This document shows, one piece after another, positions 45,660 to 57,211 of a stretch of 64,000 bases of DNA; within the stretch, counting starts at the first letter, position 1, and each line of letters opens with the position of its first letter. Made by a program: the position numbers and the translations under genes. Location of the stretch: positions 1,302,001 through 1,366,000 of the forward strand of contig OX638368.1 in NCBI GenBank assembly GCA_951812925.1. Direction: 5' to 3'. The stretch is from Calliopum simillimum. Taxonomy: Eukaryota > Arthropoda > Insecta > Diptera > Lauxaniidae. A model generated the notes under the pieces. That model was not told where the DNA came from. It searched no databases and saw nothing but the letters and a program-made list of their open reading frames with translations.

Positions 45660-45960
45660 CATAGCTGGAGTGTCCCAGGAAACCATCAATTAAGGCTAGT
45701 TGATAGTTTGCTTTAGATGTTTTTCCTGTAGTACATCTAGATATTCTTCGTTTTGACTATAAAGCCTTCGGGTGACCTTCGTGAGGCATCGGGTATTCCA
45801 AAAACTATCAGTTAAAGTTTGTTGATAGTTCACCATAGATTTTTTCCCTCTCGTGTACCAAGATATTCTTCGTTTTGACTATGAAGCCTTCGGGTGACCT
45901 TCGAACACATTCGGGTGTCACAAAAAACTATCACTTAAAGCTTGTTGATAGTTCGGCGCA
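45660..45960. repeat. Tandem units of 122 bp
   Basis: AGATATTCTTCGTTTTGACT then GAAGCCTTCGGGTGACCTTC-like text occurs at about 45739 and 45861. AAACTATCA...TTGATAGTT inverted half-units separate them, giving about 2.4 copies. The TTGATAGTT part can pair with AACTATCA, so each unit could fold into a hairpin. Confidence 0.75.
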
Positions 45961-45992
45961 TTTTTGATCGAAAATTTGACCTCTTATTAATA

Positions 45993-46276
45993 TTTTTTTA
46001 TTTTCATACTAAGTTTTAAAAATTTTTATAAAGAAAAAAGTAATGTCATTATATGATTTGACTGATGTTCTGTCAGTAATCAATTAAATTGGGTTCTGTT
46101 TACACAAAAAGTTTACTTGATGGTGTGGAATTGACGCTATATATCTAAAAAAGTGATATGGGTCAAATAGCCGATTATTATGACCGACTTTCAAAATAAA
46201 CGATTCATATTTTTGGATGAATTTTTTCAAACAAAACACCAACCGAGGCTGAAAGTTCATTCAATTCTATGAATAT
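45993..46276 (+). repeat. Direct repeat D, copy 1 (284 bp)
   Basis: This segment recurs at 47333-47618 in the same orientation at about 96 percent identity by eye. It is bracketed by a 42-bp direct repeat (GTTCGGCGCATTTTTGATCG and onward) at 45951-45992 and 46311-46352. The ends are not TG...CA, so the copies are not obvious LTRs. Confidence 0.85.
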
Positions 46277-46404
46277 TTGCCCAAAAACAATACATCTGCG
46301 TTCAACTTTAGTTCGGCGCATTTTTGATCGAAAATTTGACCTTTTATTAATATCACAGGCCTGCAAATTCGACACTTTTTTTTCCTCTCTTGAATTTTAA
46401 AGCC

Positions 46405-46600
46405 AATTATGGTGGTTTGGGACCTCCTTATCACGAATACGAACTTGGTTTCTTTCCATCACGTCAGAATTTTGAGATATTCCAGTTTTCATAACCTAAA
46501 AAATTATGGGAAATCGAGTGTTTTTCACTGTTTTTTTAAATTTTCTCAAAATTCGGACGTGATAGAGCAATTCTGTAAACGAATTTGGGCTCAAAATCAA
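46405..46600 (+). repeat. Family C repeat, copy 2 (partial)
   Basis: It shares the CTTATCACGAATACGAACTTGG and ATCACGTCAGAATT segments with family C copies at 30.6 and 51.5 kb. Only the first part of the family is present. Confidence 0.6.
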
Positions 46601-47332
46601 AAAATACATTAAAAAGCACTCTCGTAATTTTAAGGGGGGTACCCTTGTTCGTCTGTGCAGCATTTGAAAACATATATTAATTCAAGCGTTTGTGCTTACG
46701 TACTCTTCAATATCACGCCTAAAATACTCAACATATTTAAACCATTCTTGCACCATATATTTTTTTGGTGCTTCCCGTACGATCTAGATAGTTGCTATCC
46801 ATAATATTCATCCAGATATCAAGTTTCATAATGCAGGTAAAGTAAGTAGAAATGAGTTTTATTTTTTTTTGGTTTTGGTATGTTTTCTTTATATACCGAG
46901 CGCACCGTACTTTCATTCAATTACCCCCATTATCAAGGCAAATCTGTCGGAATATCAGGCGGATATATGATGTTAATATGGTTTGAATATACCTACTGGT
47001 GCGGGCGTAGGAGCGACTCAAATAAAATTTTTAATTATTTAGAGATTTTTTTTGTATGAGGGGTACAACACCCCCTAGTCCAATCGATCCCATATTTCTT
47101 ATAAATATGTTGGACCACCAAAAAAACATCTGGTGCAAATATTGTTTTGATACGTTCAGTAGTATAGGCGTGGTAGTCTTGTATATACAAAAAAGGCGCT
47201 TAAGTAAAACTTAACTCACTGAAAATTGTGACGTGCTGGAATTTTTTCACTATTTTTCTCGCAATTAGCACACTTAAATCTATAGAAATCGCTTTTTAAA
47301 ACTTAGAGAGGAAAACCCATGCAGGACTGTGG
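46601..47332. other. No gene seen between the D repeats
   Basis: AT-rich DNA containing an ACACCCCCTAGTCCAATCG phrase (near 47070) related to family B units. No open frame of interest. Confidence 0.45.
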
Positions 47333-47618
47333 TTTTTTTTTATTTTCATACTAAATTTTAAAAATTTTTATAAAGACAAAAGTAATGTCATTATATGATT
47401 TGACTGGTGTTCTGTCAGTAATCAATTAAATTGGGTTCTGTTTACACAAAAAGTTTACTTGATGGTGTGGAATTGACGCTATTTATTTAAAAAGGTGGTA
47501 TGGGTCAAATAGCCGATTATTATGACCGACTTCCAAAATAAACGATTTATATTTTTGGATGAATTTTTTCAAACAAAACACCAACCGAGGCTGAAAGTTC
47601 ATTCAATTCTATGAATAT
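47333..47618 (+). repeat. Direct repeat D, copy 2 (286 bp)
   Basis: It matches copy 1 at 45993-46276 except for about ten substitutions and small indels. Both end at CTATGAATAT. The copy here continues into unrelated sequence on both sides. Confidence 0.85.
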
Positions 47619-47935
47619 AGGAGGGTAGCCGAGATCAGTTTTCAAATCGGCCCACCCTAGTATAGATATAACATAGAACGATGTATGTAACGTGAAAAAC
47701 TTATTAATTTCTAATTTTTTTTTTTTTTTTTGTTGATTTGATAGAACTTTATGAATTCATTTATTTTGCATGAAGAGGCATTTAAGAAAAGACAATGTTA
47801 GTCATTTTATTTTGTTATATTGATCATCTTTACCATCAATTTATTCTTACAGAATGAAATGTGATGCATTGTCATCGAAAAAGCTACAATTGGACATTAA
47901 AAAGACGCGTGTGGAAAGCCTGGTAGCCGAATTAT

Positions 47936-48317
47936 GACCACATAAAATAGAACAAAAGTAAGAAAATTGATCTACGGTTTTCATCCAAAAAGAAATTCAC
48001 ATCAAAACCATATAGAAATCTTCTTAAAATAACCTGTTCTAAGAAAATTTTATAATGTTATGAAGAAATCCTATTGTTTTTCAAAAAGATTTCTCATAAG
48101 ATTAAGATGATTTTCACATAATTTTCAATGGACTGATAACATCGTTTCAAGAAGAAATCGTATTTAAAACGATGAGATTGCTTCTTAATTTTACAAAGTT
48201 TTCATATAAATGCCAACAGAAATTTTAAGAAGAATTTCTCTATGGTTTTGATGTGACTTTCTTTTTGGATGAAAACCTTGGACATTTCTTCTTGCTTTTG
48301 TTCTATTTTAAGTGGTC
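47936..48317. mobile_element. 382-bp foldback MITE
   Basis: It starts GACCACATAAAATAGAAC and ends with the reverse complement AAGTGGTC. Arms of about 110 bp pair, including GGTTTTCATCCAAAAAGAAA and its complement, around a central region with shorter AAGATTTCT-type repeats. No coding capacity. A target duplication was not evident. Confidence 0.75.
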
Positions 48318-48639
48318 GATTTGGCTCTGTGTATATACATATATATTCTCTTGCTGCGAAATATTCTAAAAAAAAAAATATTGTTTTTCTCTGAAAAAAG
48401 GGAAACAAATATAAAAAGTGTTGAAAATGATTTTAAATATGAGAACTGATTTTTAGTACAGTCATTTGGTAGTTTTACCTGGAAAGTTTTGCGGGATTTT
48501 TGCAAATGTGTTATTTTATAGAATTTCAACTTTGCTACCTCGAGTCGTGTTCGCTTGCGCCGCCATATTGGAAAAATGGCGTCCAAACTCAGTTTTTTAC
48601 AAATATCTCTTTAACGGCTACATTTAGAGAAAACTAGTA
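48318..48639. other. No gene seen
   Basis: Anonymous AT-rich DNA. A CGCCGCCATATTGGAAAAATGG segment near 48556 is the only GC-richer spot. Confidence 0.4.
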
Positions 48640-49450
48640 ACGGTGTAAACTTTGGCCTGGCCAAACATTAAATACCCTACACTGCAGTGTTTTTTAAATT
48701 TTGCTCATATGGGAGGCGCCACGCCCCCTAGTCCAAGTTCGTCTAGCTTTAGCTCAGAGCGTGCATTTATAGTCCTTAGTATTTGCGTGAAATTTAGTTG
48801 AATTATCTCAAAAAACTCTTTCAGTACAGCATTTTGAAACTTTGGCTAATATGGGAGGTGCCACGCCCTCTTGTACGATTTCACCAAGTTTTTGCTCAGA
48901 GCTTGCATTTATAATTGTTAGTGTGTGAATAAAATTTAGTTCGATTATCTCAAAAAACGCGTTCAGTATAGCATTTTGAAGCTTTTGCTTATATGGGAGT
49001 TGCCACGCCTTCTTGTGCGAATAAGTTCAATTTTTTTTTTCAGAGCTTGCGCTTACAATTCATAGTATTTATGTGTATGTCGGTTGCATTGTCGTGAAAA
49101 ATGCTCCTAAAGTTGCATTTTGAATATATTTTTTGTATGGGCGGTAGGCGTGTCCGTTGACCGATTTCGCTCATTTTCAATCTCACGAGCTATCTTTGAC
49201 GACGAAGACAGTGCGCCAAATTTCATTGAATTATCTCGGTTAGTTTTCCCGTAAAAAATATTTCCACGCACAGCCAGCCTGCCAGCGAACCTGCCAGCCA
49301 GCCTGCCAGCCAGACAGACGGACATGGCTATATCGACTCAAGAAGTGACGTTGATCAAGAAAATATATACTTTTCTATATCTGCCACGCCTCCTTCTCTG
49401 CGTTACAAACGGAAGGACAAAGTGAATATACCTTGGGTGTAGGGTATAAA
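48640..49450 (+). repeat. Family B repeat, copy 2: four 142-bp units plus tail
   Basis: ATGGGAGGYGCCACGCC recurs at about 48709, 48851 and 48993, with a degenerate fourth near 49136, a period of 142 bp. The array is followed by GCCAGCCTGCCAGC repeats, CAGACAGACGGACATGG, GTTGATCAAGAAAATATA, CGCCTCCTTCTCTGCGTTAC and a TTGGGTGTAGGGTATAAA end. A tandem core of about 150 bp with a conserved tail resembles non-autonomous Helitron/DINE elements of flies, but no diagnostic Helitron end was confirmed. Confidence 0.8.
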
Positions 49451-51339
49451 TACTGTTGCGCAATATTGTAGCTAATAAAGTTCTCGATAAAAATGACTAT
49501 TTACTTGTTTATAACTCAAGAGACATCCTAATTCAAAATTTGAAAAAAATTTGCAAACTGTGCATGATGCTTATGAGTAGGCACAGTGATGTGTTGAGCT
49601 TAAAATTACGATAACTCATGAACGGTGAGTCACACGTTTAAAATAAAAATATTTATTTATAGGAAATTACGAGCACTACAAGCTATTGTACATATTGTTT
49701 TTTTTTCGTATGACCTATAGTTTAGGAAATATTTAAATTTAACATGCAATGCCAGTTTTTTCTTTCTTGAGTCTTTGCGTTACCGACCAAGATTCGAATT
49801 GACATCTCTGATTTTTATGAAATTGGTGAAATGTTAATACTTAGCACACATATGGCTGTGATCATCTCAAATTTTTCGAAATAAGGTTCTAAGATTTTTA
49901 TAAAATATTCACAGAGCTAAGTATGAAGACGTCTCATTATTAGTTTTGCGAAAAAAAAAAATTTTAATTTTTGTTTCTGGTTTCTTGTAGCATTTTAAAC
50001 GTTATTTTAATTTCCATTTTTTAAATTTGAAAATTTTGAAAATTTACAAAATGGCGGCCATTTTTTGAAAAATCTTAAAAGTTGACTATCTCAAAATAAT
50101 ATTTTCTTTTATTTTTTTATTCCATAGGAGTTTTTTTTTAAAATGTCACGTGACAATTTTTTTAACTTTGTTTTGTGCTTCGATTTACACCCACTAGGTG
50201 GCCAATAAAAACTTCAAAGTAGAAGAATATATATGCTTAGAAAATGCAAGGTATACAACAAAACCAATATTTTCTATATAAATCATGAAAATAAGTATTG
50301 ACGAAATCTTTTGAAAGGTGGATGGAAAACATTCGTTTTTGAATAGATTTAAGTAAAAAATTAATTTTTAAGATTTTTCAAAACATGGCCCTCATTTCGT
50401 CAATATTCTTATGATTTGTATGAGAAATCTCGGTTTTTTGTATACCTTGTAATTTCTAAGTAATGGAAGTTATATTCTTCTTCCTTGAGATTTTTTTTTT
50501 TTTTTGGCCACCTAGTGGGTGTAAATCAAAGCACAAAACAAAGTTAAAAAAATTGTCACGTGACATTTTAGAAAAAAAATTCCTGTGGCTCTCACAACCA
50601 TTTCGCGCAAAAATAAATCTACTACTACAAAATGTTTGTATTTTATTCACCTTTCTGTAAAAAAAAAAATAAAAAATATATTATTTTGAGATAATCAACT
50701 TTTAAGATTTTTCAAAAAATTGCCACCATTTTGTAAATTTTCAAATATTTCCAATTTTAAAAATGGAAATTAAAATAATGTTTAAAATGCTACAAGAACC
50801 CTGCAGACAAAAATTAAAAAAATTTATTTTTGACAAAATAGAAAAAAATATTGCATCGCTTTTTCGCAAAAACACTACTTGCATACTCTGAAGTTCCATG
50901 CCCATAACTAGCAAAAAATTTTTTTTTCTCAAAACTAATAATGAGAGGTCTCCATACTTAGCACTTAGATCAGCTCTGTAAATTTTTATAAAAATCTGAG
51001 AACCCAACTGGAAATTTTGAAAAATTTGAGCCATCTGTGGTAAAATGATATTTTGAAATTCCGAAAATTTCCAAGATAGCGGTCATAGGAATTTCGATAT
51101 AACTTTTGGATACTCACACATTTGAAAATTCATAGCTCCTTGGCTTTTTATCCGATTATAACGAAATTTTTAGGGTTTCTGTAAACAAATATGAGTTTTT
51201 AAAAAAATAAAACTAAAAAGAAAAAAATATATATTTTTTGTTGGAAAAAAACCTGTTTTTTTCAAAGCCATTTTGGAGCTTGCTGAACCCTTTTTATTTT
51301 TTTAAAATATTTTTATTTAGAAGTAAATTTCATTGTAAT

Positions 51340-51445
51340 TATTTTTCGGCTACGGCTTCGGCCACCTTCGGCCAAAAAAACGCCTTCAGCCTCACATTCG
51401 GCCTTCGGCCAAAAATAAGCCGAATGTTTGGCCGAAGCCGAATGC
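51340..51445. repeat. TTCGGCC-rich simple repeat, copy 1
   Basis: GGCTTCGGCC, CCTTCGGCC and related heptads recur about nine times in both orientations within 100 bp, an abrupt GC-rich patch in very AT-rich DNA. A second patch lies at 52318-52400. Confidence 0.8.
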
Positions 51446-51509
51446 TTGTAACTTCAAGCAAAAAGCAACTTGTTGATTAAAAAAAAACTTTTAAACAAAA
51501 TGATGGCAG

Positions 51510-51890
51510 TTTATAGTGGATTGGGACTTTCTTACTACGAATCTGAACTTTGGTTTTTTCAATTATGTCAGAATTCTTGCCCAAAAGTGCAAAAATCATT
51601 GTCTTGAGATACACTTTGGGCTATGTAACAAAAACAGTAAATGGCAAAATTTAATTTTGTTATTGTATTTGGATAGGTAAGATCACTCTTAACGCTCTAC
51701 ATTTTTAATTCTATTCCTACTTTCCGAGTAATAAGCCATTAAAATAAGGGCATTTCTCAATAACATACAAAGAATTTTTCCGGACCGAAAAATTAAAAGT
51801 TCTTTTTTAATTATTTTTTGTCAGTTAAATATTTCATTACAAACATTTCGAGCCCTTGCAGAACAAAGTCGGATGATAAATGGCCGCTTT
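51510..51890 (+). repeat. Family C repeat, copy 3
   Basis: It matches 30600-31010 in order and orientation: CTTACTACGAATCTGAACTT, AAATTTAATTTTGTTA, GATCACTCTTAACG, GTAATAAGCCATTAAAATAAG, TTCCGGACCGAAAAA and CCCTTGCAGAACAAAGTC. No frame is conserved between copies. Confidence 0.7.
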
Positions 51891-52317
51891 ATGTAAGAGA
51901 GGTGGTGTCTTCGTGAGATATCGGATACAAAAGGTCGAGTAAATCAGTTTTTTGGTCTTCCAATAGTAGGTTTGATCTTTTTTTCTAGTCATACCTTGAG
52001 AAGTTGTGCCGTCCTGAGAAATCGAGGGCTAAAGGTCAAGAAAATACCTTTAAATAGAATATAGTTTGTACGAAAAGAACTTATGCAAATTTTCTGAGCT
52101 AAAAAATCGTGGATCAAATAAGGGAAAACATTTTGCAAAAACCTTTTGCACCTAATACGTATCTCACAAAGGGACCACTTCTCAAGATCCATTCCCATTA
52201 AGGCTTATCTGAACAATGCAAAATCGGCGCTAAGTGTGTTATATTTGGCCTGATAATGCCTAAAATACTATAAATTGAATATACCCTGAGAGTAGGGTAT
52301 AAAAATATAAAATAAAT

Positions 52318-52400
52318 GAACCTTCGGCTACGGCCGAAGGTTATAAAAAACCGATTAATCGGCTACGGCTTTGGCCAAAAAGTGAACTTCGGTCGGACAC
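52318..52400. repeat. TTCGGCC-rich simple repeat, copy 2
   Basis: CCTTCGGCTACGGCCGAAGG and CGGCTACGGCTTTGGCC continue the theme of the patch at 51340-51445, about 870 bp away within the same insert. Confidence 0.75.
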
Positions 52401-52602
52401 TAGTTTTGAGTTTTTGATGTTGTATAATGTTGTGTTTATCATGAGTCGTTGCTGGGTGCAACGTCCGGACGATGTTTTTTTTGAAGCTCTTAAATGGTTT
52501 TAAAAAGAAAAAAAGTTTTTTTTTTTTCCACCAAAAATGTTTTTTTTTTTTTCACCAAAAAAATAATTTTTTTTTTCTCTCTTTTCTGTTTTATTTTTTC
52601 AA

Positions 52603-52980
52603 AAGCTCCCAACGGGAAGAAATGAAGCTGCGCCCAGAAAGAGCGCAATAGAAGCACATCTCTGGTAGAATACAAATTTTTTCAAATTCTATTTTTTTGT
52701 TTAATGCTTATAAAACTTAATAAATCTACCAAAAGTTACAGAAAAAAGTAGTTTTTGTGAAATGGAACTTAAAATTTCCAAAAACTTTCACGGAAGAGTT
52801 TTTCATAAGTTTCCAAATGTGTGCTTCCACGGAAGCGTATTTGAAGCGTATATCATGTGCTTCTGAAGATGTGCTGTGTTAAAAAAGATAAGCAGTGAGA
52901 ACAGCACTGGAAGCAGCTTCTTGCTTCCCTAAAAGCGCAACTGAAGTCGTTTCAATGCACTTCCGATTCCCGTTGGGCTT
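52603..52980. mobile_element. Short MITE with AAGCCCAACGGG ends
   Basis: The left end AAGCTCCCAACGGGAA and the right end CCCGTTGGGCTT are inverted repeats apart from a 2-bp gap. The interior is rich in GAAGC/GCTTC and GCGC motifs. It sits at the edge of the large insert in the foldback. No coding capacity. Confidence 0.55.
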
Positions 52981-53250
52981 ATATTTTTTACAGAAACCCT
53001 GAAAATTTCATTATAATCGGATAAAAAGCCGAGGAGCTATGAATTTTCAAATATTTGAGTATCCAAAGGTTGGATCGAATTTTCTTTGGCCTTCATCTTG
53101 GAAAGTTTCGGCATTTCGAAAAATCATTTTACGACAGTTATAAGTCTGTGTGCTTAATACATACTAACTTTTCAGCAATTTTCATAAAAATCGGAGATGT
53201 CAAGTCAAGTCGAATCTTAGTCGATTACGCAAAGAAAGACTCTTACATTT

Positions 53251-54026
53251 TTTCCTAGCAGCGAGCGGTTTTTTTGATTCTTGATAAATTGTAAAAAATT
53301 TTGTCAATTTTTGAGAAGGAGACTTTATTTTATATTTCGTATTTTAAGAAGCCCTTTATAAAACTCATGTCTTTGTTACTCCGACCGCGTGGATTCGAAT
53401 ACAACTCAAATTGATTAATATTTTTTTTTTTAATTTTTGACATTTAATGAATGAAAAAAATTAACATTAGAGATTCATGATACAATAATAAGAAAGTAAA
53501 CTCAGCTTTAAAGCAGCAATCATTCGAATATATAACCGCACGTGTTGATGATCGTCTCGATGGTGCGGGGCGTTATGTCGACAAGGGCGAGAGCCTTGAA
53601 CTAAGACACAGCACAGACAGCTCTATAGGTACTCGACCTATAGACACGATGGGTTTTTCGGCTGCATTTACGAGTGCTATGGCACAATGCAGCAATCAAA
53701 TTTACCTCGAAGACTGCCTGTTGCTTTCTGCTGGAGTAACCCGTGTTCACTTGATGACGACTGACCAAGTTTCCGATCGTGCTTCTGAATTTATGAAGGT
53801 TTTTCATTTCACATCTTTCTTTGTGTGGAACGAAAATCATCTGCTTAGTAATCCACTGCTATATCAGGGCTACCATTGGCAAAATGCGACCACCGCGTAC
53901 GTAATGTATTCTACTACTATCCTTAGTACTATGTTACATTATGATACACGGGAATTTTATACTTAATTAATTTATATTGGTATACATTAGTATTATCTTT
54001 AAACTTTAATTATGAACTACATTTAA
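53251..54026. other. No gene supported; weak 105-codon frame
   Basis: A GC-richer block at 53530-53960 contains a plus-strand frame of 105 codons (53649-53966) with no recognisable domain, and a perfect 9-bp hairpin TCTATAGGT/ACCTATAGA at 53622-53644. No splice or promoter evidence supports a gene. Confidence 0.35.
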
Positions 54027-54258
54027 CCCAGTGTGCCAGACGGTTCAAATTTCCGCTTTTTTGTCCGTTACGGATCCGTTACTGATCCGTTGGCGGGAGA
54101 GATTCCCAAAAAAAAGCGAATCGTTTTTTTTTTGGAATTTCTCCCGCAAACGGATCAGTAACGATTCGCTTTTTTTTGGGAATCTCTCCCGCCAACGGAT
54201 CAGTAACGGATCCGTAACGGGTAAAAAAGCGAAGATATGAATCGTCTGGCACACTGGG
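54027..54258. mobile_element. 232-bp palindromic MITE, CCCAGTGTGCCAGACG ends
   Basis: The ends CCCAGTGTGCCAGACG and CGTCTGGCACACTGGG are perfect inverted repeats. Arms of about 95 bp pair almost completely, with GGATCCGTTACTGATCCG and GGCGGGAGAGATTCCC in both. TTAA precedes the left end and AATTAA follows the right end, so TTAA targeting is possible but not clean. Open frames on both strands are mirror images of the arms. Confidence 0.85.
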
Positions 54259-57211
54259 AATTAATAATTACTAAAAGGAAAATTCAAAGATACCAAGCTA
54301 AATAAACTGCGCTGCGTCTTTCTTATATGATGGCTATGTTAATATGTGGGGTGAAAACGAGGAATCGAATGTCGCCTTTACAGGGCCCTCTAAATTTTTC
54401 AGCGTAAATGAGATGTTTCTGATATTTTCAAATCCCTAGTGGTTTTTCTTAAAAAAAATCTAAATTTTTCAGAATGATAGAAGCATGGAAAGCAGGATTA
54501 ACTTCAAAGCAAGTTTATTAGCTTAGCAGAACATATCTCGCAAACTGTATAAGAAACGGTACATTGAGAGTTCGATTTCAGATAAACATTTATTTTTACT
54601 CAGTCCACTGTACTACGATATACAAATTTTCCTTTGGTTAATGCAGTACTGAAAAAAAACTTAAGCTCCCCATTCAACTTGAGCTGCCTGTTTTTGGGGA
54701 AAATTATTATTTGATTAGTTTTGTAAACTTGTTCATTTTACAACGTTTTTTTTTTTAATGGAGTTTTATGCTTTCATTTGCTTTTTATTGGTACTAATTT
54801 TTGTTGTTGTTGTTGTTGTTGTTGTTGTTCATGTGAAAAGGAGTTAAGTTTAGATTTCATATTTCGTTGTTCTTTCTATGAAAGTATTTCTGTTGTTGTT
54901 GGTATTTTTTTGCAGCATTTGCGTGCGTATAAATTGTCTATCATATTTTTGCTTTTCCTTCCAATGTTGTTGTTGTAGTATTTGCTGCCCTATTACTTTC
55001 ATTTCATCCGCTTACATTTGATTATAAAGTTTCCCCATAACAATTTGCAGAGCTGTACTCATTTCTTTAAAACTTTTCCGGCATTTGGGGTGTTGTTGTT
55101 ATTTATTTTTGTGTTTTATTTTTTTAATTACCATTGTTGCTGTTGTTGTTTTACCTTATATTTAATGCATTTTAATTAGCAGTGTATTTTATGTTGTTTC
55201 GCATTTTTCGTTCTTGTTTTTGCTCTCTTTTTAATTTCCTTTTTACGTGTTTGATTTATGTTTAATAATTATTTTTGTTATTGAAATTTTTCAAGAGTCT
55301 TTTACGGTACCCTAGACCCGTCTTCGCAGGCCAAAACATGAAAATCACTTGATTAAGTAAATACAATTTGAATTCAAAGAATATTAACTAATGAATGAAA
55401 GTTGCCTCCACATAAAGATATGTTCACTGAGGCATTAAATTGTACTTTTAACGCATAAAGCTTTTCGACATACACATTCTGTTATACGAGTATGTTGGTA
55501 TTTCCCTCTTGCCATCTAAATGTCCCGATCTCAGTAAATTAATTTAATTCATTTTTTTATCAACAATTTAAAAATTGATAACCATAAATCAAAATCAATC
55601 AAAAAATGTTGCTCTCCATTAAGCTGTCACCTACATAAAGTACACACAAACGCACACATGTGAGAGTATATCCACATAAAATCATTTACTAACACATGGA
55701 ACGAATCAATAAATTTTCTACAGCACTTAATTTTACAGGGGGGTTTCCGCAATGTTTGCTTTATGTTTTTTTTTTGCTGTTGAGATTTTGTGTTTTTGTT
55801 GCTTCTGCTGATTTAACGTTTTATGTAAAAGCGACAATTTGAATTATTTGCCAAATCAATGCTCAATGAAGCAATAACAAATAAAAGCAACGTAAGCGGT
55901 GGTACTCTGTAACATAGCAGCACGTAACGTTAAGCAACGCAGTGCAATACGTTTGCCAAAATGTGGAGCATTTAAGAGTTTATCATGATTTGGTAGCAGC
56001 AAATTGTTAAAAGAGACTTGTGTGATTGTCGCTGAGGGCTTACGTCAATTGCTGTATGTATGTGTGTATGCACATGGGTTAGTGTGTGACTCTTTGACTG
56101 TGTGTGTGTTGTTATTTCATAATAATTTATGACAACTTTTGGCAAACAAGCAAAATTAAGATTTATGTTATGTCATTTCTCATATTCAGTTCGGAACGAT
56201 TTAATCTATGACTGAACATACTATGACTATAACATACATACATACACACAGTTGCAAGTATGAAATATTCTAACATGCATATGAGTGAATGCTTTTAGAA
56301 AGCAAGCGCATAGTGCTTGTTGGCAATGAAATCGTTATTTATTGCATAATATTTTTTAAATTGTTCAACCCTGGTCTCTGCTTTACTTTAAAAAAAAAAA
56401 ACTTTGTAAAAATGTATATTTAAAAATTTCTTATATTTGCTTCATATCGTTAGCGGGAAATGTAATAACATAGACGAATATAATCTTTATTTCCAGGTTA
56501 ATTGGAGCTACGGTAAAAACTACATTGAAGAATAATATTGGTGGCCGTTAAATGATTTTTTGTCGAACTTCAATGGTGTTTGAAAGTAAAATGTCGAAAA
56601 AAATTTTGACTGAAAAAAAAAAGGTTTTTCAAAAATTAACTAAAAAACTGAGTACGTGGTTAATTTTTGTTTATTTGCGGATTCAAAAATGGTCTTTTAG
56701 AAAATTCTGCCTGATTGCGTTAATGAGAAATTATATATTTTAAGTATATTTTTTTAAACGTTTTTGTTGAAAAAACTGCATTTTTGCGTTTTCCTAGAAA
56801 ATTAGCAAAACACAAAAACAGAAAAAAACATTTTCAATGTAAATTTTTACTCCGAATCCGCCCTCAATTGCTATATCTTGCATGGTTTCTGAATATTTCT
56901 AACCTAAAAGTTTGGTTAAAGACTGGGGCTTCCAACCGCATTATCAAGTTTTGTGGCCAAGTCTTTTCTTGTTCTTTTATATACCTAACCTCAAAAATCT
57001 CGAAAAACTAAACTAAGTAGATCAAGATTTCACAAAAACCATACGAGAAATTTTCTACGAGATAATTCCATTTTTTTGATGAATGCGAACTGAAAGATGA
57101 GATCTGAAAAAACATACCCTGAAAAATATCAAACTTTTCAACTGTCATAAAAATTTGCATCGGAAAACTCTAAGGGAAACTTAAAAGGCACCCCTAGTAT
57201 AACTATTAGAA
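54259..57211. other. Intron-like DNA, no gene seen
   Basis: A (GTT)n microsatellite lies at about 54802-54830, further GTT runs occur near 54890-54975 and 55090-55150, and GT-rich DNA at 56057-56110. No repeat ends or supportable exons were recognised. Confidence 0.45.
54802..54830. repeat. (GTT)n microsatellite
   Basis: Nine to ten uninterrupted GTT units. The cysteine-run reading frame across it is an artefact of the repeat. Confidence 0.9.

Larger units (their letters stand above)
49770..53250. mobile_element. Composite foldback with nested insertions
   Basis: An inner palindrome pairs about 49900-50260 with 50430-51060, including GGCCACCTAGTGGGTGTAAA and TTGTCACGTGACATTTT, around a loop of about 170 bp. 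An outer relation pairs 49775-49860 with 53150-53245, and 51045-51190 pairs with 52983-53110 (TTTTTATCCGATTATAA). Thus 51190-52983 appears inserted between two parts of one arm; it contains family C repeat, TTCGGC-rich DNA and a short MITE. No coding capacity was found. Confidence 0.75.

Noticed and set aside
45993..47618. Direct repeats D as LTRs of a retrotransposon
   Set aside because: Ends are not TG...CA, no primer site or polypurine tract adjoins them, and there is no coding sequence between.
54031..54254. Paired 69-codon frames on both strands
   Set aside because: Mirror images of the hairpin MITE arms.
54778..54978. Frame with a cysteine run
   Set aside because: The run is the GTT/TGT microsatellite; no domain or splice support.
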